A stretch of DNA of 64,000 bases from an uncultured Eubacterium sp. (GTDB taxonomy: Bacteria; Bacillota; Clostridia; Lachnospirales; Lachnospiraceae). The position numbers and the translations under genes were made by a program. A model generated the notes under the pieces. The model saw nothing but the letters and a program-made list of their open reading frames with translations, did no database searches and was not told where the DNA came from. The stretch is from positions 1 through 64,000 of the forward strand of contig CAJUBQ010000015.1 in assembly GCA_910584595.1 (NCBI GenBank). The letters run 5' to 3'. The first letter of the stretch is position 1. Every line of letters begins with the position of its first letter. Below, piece after piece: positions 26,369-34,759 of the stretch.

Positions 26369-26733
26369 TTACGCGGGATACGCCCCATAGGCACTGCTTC
26401 CGGCTTTTATGGTGTGGATGGAAAAGTTCTGCTTGAAGCGCTTAAACAGAAGCTCCACCTGCCAGCGGCTTCTGTAAAGATGCATAATTTCCTTGCCTTT
26501 TCTGCCTGGCAGGCCGGAAGCTTATGGGCAGTTACACGGACAAAGCCGGTTTTCCCCTTATATTTGCAGAAACCGAAAATGTCAATCCACTCCAGACGCT
26601 TTTCTTCCGCTTCTTCCAGCAGGGCCGTCAGGGAAATCTTTTTCCCGTCCGCATTATATGAAGAAGGGCGGAAAGCAGGGAATGCAGTATTTCGCGCAAG
26701 AAAGGCGCAGCTTTTGAAAAACGCTTCCGCCAC
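26369..26733 (-). pseudogene. IS4-type transposase remnant
   Basis: The leftward strand encodes RLEWIDIFGFCKYKGKTGFV and VRVTAHKLPACQAEKARK in one frame, then, after a deletion and frame change near 26495, GKEIMHLYRSRWQVELLFKR and FKQNFSIHTIKAGS to TAA at 26369. The Y-x-x-R-x-x-x-E spacing in YRSRWQVE is the signature of IS4-family DDE transposases. N-terminal catalytic Asp residues and both ends are gone. Inactive relic immediately downstream of the anti-sigma gene. Confidence 0.65.
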
Positions 26734-26811
26734 GCGGCGTCAGAAACACCGCATAGCCATACAGCCTGCGGTGTACATAAACGCTCAAGGCAAACGCGTA
26801 GAAACGACCTT

Positions 26812-27912
26812 TCAGGGGCGGTGCGTGAATGGAAAGAAGACGAAAGGTTCCAGACCATCATCGAATTCCACCGTTACCGGGTCATCATAGCCGCCGGTAT
26901 TGTAATCGGTTGCAGTAAAAACGCCTTGTTCCGAATCGTACCGCTCAATGAGGGCACCGGACATCCCACCTTCCAAATGACGGGGCAATCCAAATTTTTC
27001 CTTATAATAGGACTCCCTGACGCAGCCTTCCTCAATTATGCCGTTGCTGTTACGATAGACGAAAACATTCTCGGCTCCGTCTCCGTAGGTGTTATTGCAG
27101 ATCAATTCAGGTACACCATCGCCATCCAGATCCCGGCTCCATGCTTCGGGGCCGTCATATCCAAACTGCTCCGCAACACATACGTCTTCGCCATCCACCT
27201 TAACATAGTAGTGCCATGTGTACTGGTAGGGGGAGATTTCCTCCATCTCAATGCGGCACACACCAAGGCCCAGTACATTGGTCAGTGTGGCTCCAGACTG
27301 ATCCCCGTCGCTTTCATGTTCACCCAGAACCAAGTCAAGGCAGGCGTAGATATCTTCCATGTCATCGGAATAAATGGATAGATTGTAGGTTACACTGTTC
27401 AAAGTAAATTGGGCTCGATAGGAAAATGATTTGTGTTTGCCCCAATCGCTTTTCTCCCGATAAATGTTTACCTCCACATCGCCATATTGGGTCGTGGAGT
27501 AAGCTTTTGAGGTATCTTTTTGGCCCGTCTGACCGTCAAAAATACAATCCATGGTAAAATCTTGGCCATTGTAGTTTCCTGCAATTGTCAAGGCATCCCA
27601 GTCGGCAGGGTCAGAAGAATTTCCGCCTTTCGTATAACTCAAATGGACACGGGTGGTTCTGACATCGGGGGCTGTCAAACGCTCGGCTAACAGATTGCCG
27701 CCGTAAGATGTTACCACTTCCTCCAAACTCCCGATCTCCTTTACTTCTACCTGGCTGCCTCTTGCCCAAAAAAAAGCCCCCGCTGCCAGGCAGAGGCACG
27801 CCGCCATAACCCCCCGCTTTAACCAGCCGGTTTTTCTTTTGGAAAATTCGCTTTGCTCCAGGATATCGTCGTCCAACGCCCCGATGGCATCGTATAAATC
27901 TTTGCTGTTCAT
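26812..27912 (-). CDS. membrane anti-sigma-like protein
   Basis: A 366-residue protein with a short cytoplasmic N-terminus (about 35 residues, DLYDAIGALDDDILEQSEF), one membrane helix (MAACLCLAAGAFFWA, about 35-50) and a large extracellular domain rich in Asp, Tyr and Gly that includes RDLDGDGVPELICNN, an FG-GAP/EF-hand-like calcium loop. Its ATG overlaps the TGA of the sigma gene (ATGA), which ties the two together. By analogy with ECF sigma/anti-sigma pairs, the N-terminus would hold the sigma factor and the outer domain would sense a signal. No zinc-anti-sigma HxxxCxxC motif is present, so the mechanism differs from RsrA types. Confidence 0.65.
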   Translation of the reverse strand: MNSKDLYDAIGALDDDILEQSEFSKRKTGWLKRGVMAACLCLAAGAFFWARGSQVEVKEIGSLEEVVTSYGGNLLAERLTAPDVRTTRVHLSYTKGGNSSDPADWDALTIAGNYNGQDFTMDCIFDGQTGQKDTSKAYSTTQYGDVEVNIYREKSDWGKHKSFSYRAQFTLNSVTYNLSIYSDDMEDIYACLDLVLGEHESDGDQSGATLTNVLGLGVCRIEMEEISPYQYTWHYYVKVDGEDVCVAEQFGYDGPEAWSRDLDGDGVPELICNNTYGDGAENVFVYRNSNGIIEEGCVRESYYKEKFGLPRHLEGGMSGALIERYDSEQGVFTATDYNTGGYDDPVTVEFDDGLEPFVFFPFTHRP

Positions 27913-28472
27913 AGGTACCCCTCCTTCATGAGTTCAAGCCGGAGTTTTTTTCGCGTCCGGTTGAGTATGACCATAATGTGGTTTTCCGTCAGGCCATAGC
28001 GCTCTGCGACCGCGGCGATCGGTTCCGTAAAGAAATACCGACGCACAAACACATTTCTTTCCCGCATTGGAAGCGCCCGTACAAACCGGTTGATACATTG
28101 TTCAAGTTCTTTTCTTTCATATTCCGCCTCTACATTTACCCCGCCATCCAGACATTCAGCCAATTCTTCCAAAACAAGGGTAATCTCACCCCCGCCCCGT
28201 TTTTTTGCATTTTTTGCATGAAAGCGGTTAAAGGAAAGATTGCGGGTGATTTTTGCAAGGAACATCCGGAATGCTCCGGGCCTTTGTGGCGGTATCGCGT
28301 TCCAGGCATGGAGCCAGGTGTCATTGACGCATTCTTCAGAATCCTCAGTGTTGTGCAGGATATTTTGAGCTATTGCGAAGCAGTAAGCGCCGTACTTGTT
28401 GGCAGTTTCGGATATGGCGTCTGTATTTTTTTGCCAGTACAGTTCTATGATCTGACTATCCTCCAACGTCAT
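27909..28472 (-). CDS. ECF-type RNA polymerase sigma factor
   Basis: A 187-residue sigma-70 family factor. Region 2 includes NILHNTEDSEECVNDTWLHAWN, which binds core polymerase and the -10; region 4 includes RERNVFVRRYFFTEPIAAVAERYGLTENHIMVILNRTRKKL, an HTH for the -35. The annotated ATG (28472) has GGAGG ending only one base before it; the TTG two codons later (28466) has ideal 7-base spacing, so LEDSQI may be the true N-terminus. It overlaps the anti-sigma gene by four bases. Target genes are unknown; autoregulation is likely. Confidence 0.85.
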   Translation of the reverse strand: MTLEDSQIIELYWQKNTDAISETANKYGAYCFAIAQNILHNTEDSEECVNDTWLHAWNAIPPQRPGAFRMFLAKITRNLSFNRFHAKNAKKRGGGEITLVLEELAECLDGGVNVEAEYERKELEQCINRFVRALPMRERNVFVRRYFFTEPIAAVAERYGLTENHIMVILNRTRKKLRLELMKEGYL

Positions 28473-28600
28473 GCCTCCTCTCTGTGATTTGAAGGTTCCT
28501 TCAACCTATAAGACAGGAAATAACATAAAAACTTACAAGTTATTTCAAAAAAGTTTTTGAAGGTTATGTTTTATTGTATCAGCTACGGTAACAGGGGGCA
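28473..28600 (-). promoter_or_regulatory. regulatory region of the sigma/anti-sigma operon
   Basis: On the leftward strand TTGAAA, 17 bases and TGTTAT form a possible promoter. A dyad TTGAAGG-TT-CCTTCAA is centred near 28496, just upstream of the ribosome binding site, and a second TTGAAGGTT occurs near 28554. The paired element could be an operator or an ECF -35-like site. The rest of the gap up to 28957 shows no gene. Confidence 0.35.
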
Positions 28601-28957
28601 AGTTTCGCCCTGATAGTTATTGCGTAAAGAGAGACAGCTTTTTACTGCGAAAATTTTCCAGGTTTCTATACAGCTTGCATTTGAATTTGCAGGAATATAA
28701 TTTTGAACTGGAATTAAAAAAATCTTAAATTTTTATAAGATGATTTATTTTTTGTCTCTCCCACAGGATATAAGTAGAGGGATCTTTTTTCAAACAGGCT
28801 ATAGCCGGATAAAATTTATAATAGAATTGGAATACAAAAAGATACAGCCAAAAGTGGCGGTTTGTGTTATACTTGCGTCATGGGAATATAGAAATCGAAA
28901 AACAGGCATATCATGTCATTTGGGTACAAGTATTTATTACAGTGTCATATAATATAA

Positions 28958-29343
28958 GTGCATCGTGAGTTCATCGGCAAAATAAAATCTGCGAGCGTAT
29001 CACAAGTTCCAAGTGGAAAGGATTTTGTGTCAGTGTTGGTGGAAACGGAAGATGTGGAAGCGCCATGCAGGAATAGAAATATAGGTTTGGATTTGGGAAT
29101 CAAAGATTTATGCATTACATCAAATGGAGAAAAATACGAAAATCCAAAAATAACAAAGAAGAATGAAAGAAAGTTGGCTAAACTACAAAGGCAGCTTGTA
29201 TATAAAGAAAAAAGGAGCAATAACTATTGCAGGCAGAAAAGGAAAATCGCACGTTGTCATGAGAGGATTACAAATACCAGAAAAGATTAGCAAGCAGCCA
29301 GATATGCTCTGATTGTGGGTATCGGAATGTCGATGCAAAATAA
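28958..29343 (+). pseudogene. tnpB: TnpB (IS605 OrfB) fragment
   Basis: The segment HREFIGKIKSASVSQVPSGK through NIGLDLGIKDLCITSNG matches the start of the TnpB RuvC domain with its first catalytic Asp (GLDLGIKDL), then KNERKLAKLQRQL. At ITNTRKD the frame stops; the following LASSQICSDCGYRN is the first half of the zinc ribbon, so most of the RuvC domain is deleted. The N-terminal 150 or so residues are also absent. No nuclease activity is expected. Confidence 0.8.
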
Positions 29344-29499
29344 AATACAAATAGGGACGGTTCAGCCCGAATTAACGCCTGTGGAGATAGTAGAGTGCGA
29401 GGGCGCGATGTGCCAGTGGCACATGTTCAGCACCGACCGAAGCCAAGCGTAGACCGATGAAGCAGGAAGTCCATTGGCTTTAGACAATGGGTAGTTCAC
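28958..29499 (+). mobile_element. IS605-family remnant (tnpB and right end)
   Basis: It contains an internally deleted tnpB and the typical right end. After the zinc-finger relic (29287-29343) comes a roughly 150-base tail as in omega-RNA regions, ending in the hairpin CCATTG (29471-29476)/CAATGG (29485-29490) and GTAGTTCAC at about 29499. No left end or tnpA is found. Confidence 0.65.
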
Positions 29500-29644
29500 C
29501 TGGTAAAAAACGGATACGTGGCTAAAAGCCATAAAAATAGCGATAGACACCGATGTCCGGTGCAAAATTAGCGGCATTTCTCGCTTTGTGTCGTGTTCTT
29601 CAGCGCCAGAAAAAGGTAGTCTGTATGCGAAAGGAGGAAAACTT

Positions 29645-30331
29645 GTGAATCCAAAAGAGATAGGAGCTTTTTTAAAACAGCTCCGTAATAAAAAAGGAAT
29701 CACACAGGAGCGGTTAGCAGAGATTTTAGGGGTTTCAGGAAGAACCGTTTCCAGATGGGAAACAGGGACAAATCTGCCTGACCTTAGTATTCTGGTAGAG
29801 ATCTCTGAATACTACGGTGTCGAAATCAAAGAAATTCTAAATGGAGAAAGGAAAAGCGAGAATATGGATAACGAATTAAAAGAAACCTTATTAAAAGTTA
29901 TAGACTACAATGAGTTAGAAAAGCAGCGAGCCGCTAAAGCTGGAAATTTTTCGTTTGGCATTATGTTTCTGGTATGTGCCATAACGATTATAGTGCAAAT
30001 GCTTATGACAGGAAATCTTTCCCTCGTTATCGGGGAAACGGTAATTTTGATTGCCGGAGGGCTGATTTATATTTTTGGCGTTGTAAAAAATGGAGCATGG
30101 AATGGAGCAATGACGAAAAGTTCTTCAAAGAAAGATTTGATTATCAGCTTAATATGTGTAGGAATATTCAGTATCATATTTTTCTTAATATTAAAGAAAA
30201 ATGCGGCTATTCCACAAGCTCTTGGAATAGCAGTTTGCTTTTTTGTTGTGCTTTCAGCAATATCATACTTTTTGCTTAGAGGACTTGCGTTTCTTTCGCA
30301 GAGGAAATCTGACAAATTAAAGGCTTCGTAG
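29645..30331 (+). CDS. XRE-family regulator with membrane domain
   Basis: About 228 residues. The N-terminal 65 residues are a Cro/CI helix-turn-helix (IGAFLKQLRNKKGITQERLA, then LGVSGRTVSRWETGTNLPDL). A linker follows, then four hydrophobic segments in the C-terminal half (about 100-215). Membrane-tethered XRE proteins of this shape are common in Clostridia and may sense membrane state. The GTG at 29645 is chosen because AAAGGAGG lies 7 bases upstream. The next gene begins 11 bases after the stop, so the two are co-transcribed. Confidence 0.8.
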   Translation: MNPKEIGAFLKQLRNKKGITQERLAEILGVSGRTVSRWETGTNLPDLSILVEISEYYGVEIKEILNGERKSENMDNELKETLLKVIDYNELEKQRAAKAGNFSFGIMFLVCAITIIVQMLMTGNLSLVIGETVILIAGGLIYIFGVVKNGAWNGAMTKSSSKKDLIISLICVGIFSIIFFLILKKNAAIPQALGIAVCFFVVLSAISYFLLRGLAFLSQRKSDKLKAS

Positions 30332-30342
30332 GAGGGCAAACT

Positions 30343-30735
30343 ATGGATTTTAATGATGAAAAAGACTATATTATGCGTATTATCAAGGAGATGGTAAGGG
30401 TGCTTTTTTCTCTAATGCTGGGAAAGCAATATAAGTCTGTCGAACTGCCGGAAGAAAATAAATACGAGGTTTCTGGTAAAGCGTTAGAGGAATTTGAAAA
30501 AATGGTTGACGCCGGTCTCATAAACGAAGCGGAAAATGTATTGTTGGAAAGCATTGACTATTCTAAAAAAGAGGAGGTTCTTGCCGCAATATTATTCTAT
30601 CAATATGTAAGCGAAAAGGATAATGATTTTCTGGTAGCACACAACTACTCCAAAGAGGAAGCGTTGGATGGAATTAAAAAGCTGGCAGAGCAGCAAGGAT
30701 ATGGTCAAATCACTTCGTTGCTTATGGAAACCTGA
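30343..30735 (+). CDS. DUF6483-type protein
   Basis: A 130-residue acidic helical protein starting MDFNDEKDYIMRIIKEMVRV and containing EFEKMVDAGLINEAENVLL, like a family of unknown function (I believe DUF6483) found in Lachnospiraceae beside small XRE or AraC regulators. No membrane segment or enzyme motif is seen; the repeat-like helices suggest a TPR-like partner-binding role. GGAGGG is placed 7 bases before the ATG. It forms an operon with the membrane XRE regulator and is closed by a terminator at 30776. Confidence 0.65.
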   Translation: MDFNDEKDYIMRIIKEMVRVLFSLMLGKQYKSVELPEENKYEVSGKALEEFEKMVDAGLINEAENVLLESIDYSKKEEVLAAILFYQYVSEKDNDFLVAHNYSKEEALDGIKKLAEQQGYGQITSLLMET

Positions 30736-30775
30736 CCATGCGCTATTTCCGAAAACAGAATATAGGATTAAGAGA

Positions 30776-30817
30776 CAGCCGTTGCAGGAACCGCAATTTC
30801 CACAACGGCTGCTTTTG
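30776..30817 (+). terminator. terminator after the XRE/DUF6483 operon
   Basis: CAGCCGTTG (30776-30784) pairs with CAACGGCTG (30803-30811), followed by CTTTTG. Confidence 0.8.
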
Positions 30818-30874
30818 TTCTCTCCTGAGCCGGAAATTCAGCGGATTGTTTTTGATAACGGGCGATTTACCTAG

Positions 30875-31050
30875 AGCGTGTTTGAAAAATCATTCCCGCG
30901 ATCTGCACTCCCCACTTTGCGGAGAATTCATCCCAAATTTAGTCAACATAGCCCACTATGACTCCTAAATTTGGGATAAATTCTCCATATCATGCCCTGT
31001 GGGTACAAACTGTGAAGCACATCTCACAGAAAGCATTTTTCAAACACGCT
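30875..31050. mobile_element. 176-bp MITE, copy 2
   Basis: Same length and near-identical sequence to 24973-25148 (one difference seen, GCGCTCC against GCACTCC), same orientation, same terminal repeats. The left flank is CTAG (30871-30874) and the right is CAAG (31051-31054), consistent with a CTAG duplication that later mutated. It interrupts or abuts a gene remnant on the right. Confidence 0.85.
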
Positions 31051-31054
31051 CAAG

Positions 31055-31232
31055 CGCTCTTTTCAACACGTTCTGTTCATCAGCGGTCAGCTTGTCAAAG
31101 TCAATATCAAGCAGATTGAAGATGATTTTCCAGATTTTTGTAAGATAGTCTCCGTGAGCAGCAAGGGCTTTTTGAAGTTGTTCCAGATATAAGTTTTTCT
31201 CTTTGCGTAAGTCTTTCAGCCGTTCCTGTATG
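31055..31232 (-). pseudogene. fragment of an element gene, cut by the MITE
   Basis: Leftward reading gives TIQERLKDLRKEKNLYLEQL, then HGDYLTKIWKIIFNLLDIDFDKLTADEQNVL, open into the MITE. The first part resembles the start of an XRE-type domain, the rest a helical protein; neither start nor end survives. Family not assigned. Confidence 0.4.
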
Positions 31233-31236
31233 GTAA

Positions 31237-31452
31237 TTGGAAATGCCGCATATCCGCTTCCATGATTTACGGCATACGGCGGCTACGAATATGCACCAAC
31301 TGACAGGCGATGTCTACACAGTGGGCGAAGTCTTGGGATATACGCTTGCGGGTATCGGCGTATCGCTTGGGCTGTCTATGAACTTTGAAGCAGTCACAGT
31401 GCGTTATGTGGACGTGCGGCGTTTCTGGCATTCATTTTTTGCGGTGTGGTGA
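31237..31452 (+). pseudogene. integrase C-terminal fragment
   Basis: HIRFHDLRHTAATNMHQLTG carries the catalytic Arg/His box of tyrosine recombinases; EVLGYTLAGIGVSLGLS and VRYVDVR match the last helices, though the usual LGH is LGY and the upstream half is missing. It begins in the middle of DNA that reads the opposite way as another relic. Non-functional. Confidence 0.65.
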
Positions 31453-32045
31453 GCCGATTATTCTACTGTTTTTTATTTATAAAATGTCTTTTTTTGAACA
31501 CATCGGTACAGTATATTGAAATTTCGACCTGTTTGTGATATATTGTCAGACGAACGGTATTCAAAAGAAACTGTATCAAAATGAATTTTATATTGTTATT
31601 TATATTGGCAGAATATTTTTTAGACTGCTGTGTCTTAAGGCGTTTTATAAGGAACTGTCAAGGTTTATTTACATACGGTTCCCAAGCAGACACTTTGTAA
31701 GCAACAGTTCAGGCAGGTCTGGGCATTTACTGTGCTGACCGTATGAAAATGTAGTGGTTGTCAGGTATCCGGCCCATCGCGAAGCGATTTCTAATGGCTG
31801 GATACGTAACAGTTTCATGGGGTATCTGAACGGTTGCCTTTGTAAAAGGTTTGACTTTTAGCGCGACGCGGATGCAGAAATGACAGTATATCTAAACCAG
31901 ATTGTTCTATGAAATAATAGTTCTTATCGTAACATTCATTATTATTTTTATCCAATGTTACCGTTCAGTGACACTTTCCGTAGCAGATCAGATAGGTTGG
32001 TCTGTTACTGCGTTTCCATTAATTTTAAGAAGGGAAAATTGGATT
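31453..32045. other. intergenic region before panB
   Basis: No gene is visible. It holds the repeat element at 31701-31837 and the presumed panBCD promoter. A TTGACT at about 31851 has no good -10 partner, so the promoter is not fixed. Confidence 0.4.
31701..31837. repeat. small TIR repeat family, copy A
   Basis: Bounded by GCAACAGTTCAG and CTGAACGGTTGC (11 of 12 paired). It shares CAGGCAGGT, GTGCTGRCC, TATGAAAATG and GTGGTTGT with copy B at 53150-53228 but carries an extra 58 or so bases that form their own hairpin (GTATCC...GGATAC). A non-coding MITE-like or extragenic repeat. Confidence 0.6.
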
Positions 32046-32873
32046 ATGAAAAACACATCTGTTACATTCAGAGAGGCAAAGGCAAAAGGCCGGAAATTAG
32101 CGATGCTGACCGCGTATGATTACACAACGGCCAAGCTTGTGGACGAAGCAGGGATCGACGCGATTCTTGTTGGAGATTCTTTGGGAATGGTCATGCTTGG
32201 GTATGAAGATACGTTATCGGTAACGATGGAAGATATGATTCATCATACGGCGGCAGTTGCAAGAGGCGCAAAAAATGCTCTGTTAATTGCTGATATGCCA
32301 TTTATGTCTTATCAGACTTCTGTCTATGATGCGGTCGTAAATGCGGGCCGTTTAATGAAAGAAGGGCGTGCGCAGGCTGTAAAGCTGGAAGGCGGTCTGG
32401 AAGTCTGTGAACATATTAAGGCAATTGTAAGAGCATCCATTCCGGTTTGCGGACATATTGGGCTGACTCCTCAGTCAGTAAATGCACTAGGCGGGTTTAA
32501 AGTGCAGGGAAAAGGGGAAGAGGCGGCACAGCGTATTTTAGATGAAGCACGTGCGATTGAACAGGCAGGTGCGTTTGCGGTTGTTCTGGAATGCGTTCCG
32601 CATGTACTGGCAGAGAAAATTACAAAAAGTATCAGCATTCCTACGATTGGAATCGGCGCAGGGGCCGGATGCGATGGACAGGTTCTTGTTTATCAGGACA
32701 TGCTTGCAATGTATTCGGATATGGCGCCGAAATTTGCGAAACAGTATGCACAGATTGGCAGTCAGATGCGAGAGGCATTTGCCGCTTATAAGCAGGAAAT
32801 TACAGATGGCGTATTTCCGGCGCCGGAGCATACATTTAAAATGGATGAGACGATTATTGATAAATTGTATTAA
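32046..32873 (+). CDS. panB: 3-methyl-2-oxobutanoate hydroxymethyltransferase
   Basis: 275 residues. Transfers a hydroxymethyl group from methylene-tetrahydrofolate to 2-oxoisovalerate to give ketopantoate, the first step of pantothenate synthesis. Motifs include LTAYDYTTAKLVDEAGID, VGDSLGMVMLGYEDTLSVTM (metal Asp), KLEGG, GHIGLTPQSVNALGGFKVQG, ECVP with the catalytic Glu, and GIGAGAGCDGQVLV. The ATG at 32046 follows AGAAGGG by 11 bases and aligns with the family's usual N-terminus; the open frame continues upstream without homology. First gene of panBCD. Confidence 0.97.
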   Translation: MKNTSVTFREAKAKGRKLAMLTAYDYTTAKLVDEAGIDAILVGDSLGMVMLGYEDTLSVTMEDMIHHTAAVARGAKNALLIADMPFMSYQTSVYDAVVNAGRLMKEGRAQAVKLEGGLEVCEHIKAIVRASIPVCGHIGLTPQSVNALGGFKVQGKGEEAAQRILDEARAIEQAGAFAVVLECVPHVLAEKITKSISIPTIGIGAGAGCDGQVLVYQDMLAMYSDMAPKFAKQYAQIGSQMREAFAAYKQEITDGVFPAPEHTFKMDETIIDKLY

Positions 32874-32884
32874 AAGGAGAAAAG

Positions 32885-33730
32885 ATGTTAATATTTAATC
32901 TGATTGAAGCAGTCAGACAACAAGTCAGCGATTGGAAAAAATCCGGGCTGTCTGTCGGACTTGTTCCAACAATGGGTTATCTGCATGAAGGGCATAAAAG
33001 TTTAATTGATGCGGCAAGAAAAGAAAATGATCGTGTGGTAGTCAGTATTTTTGTAAATCCGATGCAGTTTGGCCCTAAGGAAGATCTTGCCAGCTATCCA
33101 AGGGATCTGGAAAAAGATGCAAAACTGTGTGAAAAAGCAGGGGTTGATCTGATTTTTCATCCGCAGCCGGAAGAGATGTATCAACCGGGATTTTGTTCTT
33201 ATGTGGATATGAATGGTTTGACAACAGAACTGTGTGGAAAAAGCCGCCCGATTCATTTTCGCGGTGTACAGACGGTTGTGCTGAAATTGTTTCATATCGT
33301 AACGCCGGATCGCGCTTATTTTGGACAGAAAGATGCACAGCAGCTGGCAGTTGTAAAGCGTATGGTAAGTGATTTGAATGTGGGTACACAAATTATTGGG
33401 TGTCCAATTATCCGTGAAGAAGATGGACTCGCAAAAAGCTCGAGAAATACGTATCTGAACGAAAAAGAGAGGCAGGCAGCGCTTGTATTAAGCCGCAGTC
33501 TGAATGCTGGAAAAGCATTGGTAGAAGCCGGCGAGACAGACGCTCAGGCTGTTCGAAAGGCAATCATACAGGAAATCGAAAAAGAACCAATGGCAAAAAT
33601 TGATTATGTAGATGTCGTTGACTTTGACACAATTACGCCGATAGAAATAATACAAGGATCTGTACTGGTCGCAATTGCCGTATTTATAGGGAAAACAAGG
33701 CTGATTGATAATTTTATTGTTGAAAAGTAA
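32885..33730 (+). CDS. panC: pantothenate synthetase
   Basis: 281 residues. ATP-dependent ligation of pantoate and beta-alanine. The nucleotidyl-transferase HIGH-like element is PTMGYLHEGHKSLI (about residues 29-42); FGQKDAQQLAV and the KSSRN (KMSKS-like) loop bind ATP, and FVNPMQF the pantoate. Normal length. It lies 11 bases after panB, with AAAAGGAG ahead of the ATG, and 10 bases before panD. Confidence 0.97.
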   Translation: MLIFNLIEAVRQQVSDWKKSGLSVGLVPTMGYLHEGHKSLIDAARKENDRVVVSIFVNPMQFGPKEDLASYPRDLEKDAKLCEKAGVDLIFHPQPEEMYQPGFCSYVDMNGLTTELCGKSRPIHFRGVQTVVLKLFHIVTPDRAYFGQKDAQQLAVVKRMVSDLNVGTQIIGCPIIREEDGLAKSSRNTYLNEKERQAALVLSRSLNAGKALVEAGETDAQAVRKAIIQEIEKEPMAKIDYVDVVDFDTITPIEIIQGSVLVAIAVFIGKTRLIDNFIVEK

Positions 33731-33740
33731 GGAGGCTTTT

Positions 33741-34139
33741 ATGAATCTTACGATGTTAAAAGGGAAAATCCATCGTGCAGTTGTAAAACAGGCAGAGTTA
33801 CAGTATGTTGGCAGTATTACGGTGGATACAGATTTGTTAGAAGCTGCCGGTATTTTAGAATATGAAATGGTACAGATTGTAGATATCGAAAACGGCAGCC
33901 GGTTTGAGACGTATACGATTGCGGGAGAAGCCGGTTCCGGTATGATTTGTTTAAATGGCGCTGCAGCCAGACAGGTTGCGGTGGGCGACCATATTATACT
34001 GATGAGCTATGCGCAGATGACGCCTGAAGAAGCAAAGCAGCATAAGCCGAAAGTAGTTTTTGTAGATGAGGATAATCATATAGCAAGAATTACAAACTAT
34101 GAAAAGTATGGAGAGCTGACAGAAAATTATGTGAATTAG
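33741..34139 (+). CDS. panD: aspartate 1-decarboxylase proenzyme
   Basis: 132 residues. Makes beta-alanine from aspartate using a pyruvoyl cofactor generated by self-cleavage at Gly24-Ser25, visible in YVGSIT; Lys9 (KGKIHRA) and Tyr58-region residues complete the active site, and NGAAAR is the family motif. TAAGGAGG placed 8 bases upstream fixes the ATG at 33741; the upstream extension would overlap panC. Last gene of panBCD, followed by a terminator. Confidence 0.97.
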   Translation: MNLTMLKGKIHRAVVKQAELQYVGSITVDTDLLEAAGILEYEMVQIVDIENGSRFETYTIAGEAGSGMICLNGAAARQVAVGDHIILMSYAQMTPEEAKQHKPKVVFVDEDNHIARITNYEKYGELTENYVN

Positions 34140-34150
34140 AAATATCCGAA

Positions 34151-34221
34151 GCAGTGATTCAGACAGGTCTGCACTGAAATTATCCTATTGGGAATATACT
34201 GTGAAGACCTGTCTGATCTGC
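34151..34221. terminator. bidirectional terminator between panD and psiE-like
   Basis: CAGACAGGTCT (34160-34170) pairs perfectly with AGACCTGTCTG (34205-34215), extended by GCAG/CTGC outside. Confidence 0.75.
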
Positions 34222-34628
34222 TATTTTGAACCGGTATCCGTTTGATTCTTTGCCTGTTTACCGCCGCTGTGCATGTATTTGCGTAAAACAAACAATACGG
34301 CGATACTTAATACTGATACAAAATCTTCATACGGCGTAGTCTCGCCCACAATCATATGGCGCGCTACCAGAAAGATCAATACCTGAATCACATTGTCTGA
34401 ATTTGGATGGCAGAGCATTTCCAAAAATTCGATGCCAATGACAAGTACAAAAATCTTTTCCAGATAGTGTCGAAACACGGTCATATCGTTCAGCAGTTCT
34501 TCAAATAGTTTGATATCATCTTTTAACAGGCTGATAATGGCCATTATAATCCCGAGCAATACAAATACAGCGACAACCAGTTCCAGTATTCTGCAAATCT
34601 GCTGCAGTACTTTTACGACTTTTTTCAT
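34221..34628 (-). CDS. PsiE-like membrane protein
   Basis: 135 residues with four hydrophobic segments. The conserved block VIGIEFLEMLCHPN followed by VARHMIVGETTPYEDFVSVLSIAVLF matches the phosphate-starvation-inducible PsiE family, a small membrane family of unknown biochemical role. A Lys-rich C-terminus is cytosolic by the positive-inside rule. GGAAGGAG precedes the ATG. Transcribed convergently to panBCD. Family call is likely; function unknown. Confidence 0.7.
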   Translation of the reverse strand: MKKVVKVLQQICRILELVVAVFVLLGIIMAIISLLKDDIKLFEELLNDMTVFRHYLEKIFVLVIGIEFLEMLCHPNSDNVIQVLIFLVARHMIVGETTPYEDFVSVLSIAVLFVLRKYMHSGGKQAKNQTDTGSK

Positions 34629-34759
34629 ATGTTTCTCCTTCCCTTAGATTCGATACGAAAAATTTCCCTCTGTTTTTATATTAAAAGGGATAGTATGCCT
34701 GATTGTCAAGATAATTTTGTATATTGACCGCAGTTATTTATTCTGGGATTCAAAATGTC

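Noticed and set aside
26363..26890. 175-codon plus-strand frame
   Set aside because: Shadow of the leftward IS4-type transposase remnant, whose motifs are on the opposite strand.
31902..32045. Longer N-terminus for PanB
   Set aside because: The extension encodes a hydrophobic stretch not found in PanB, while the ATG at 32046 matches the family's start.
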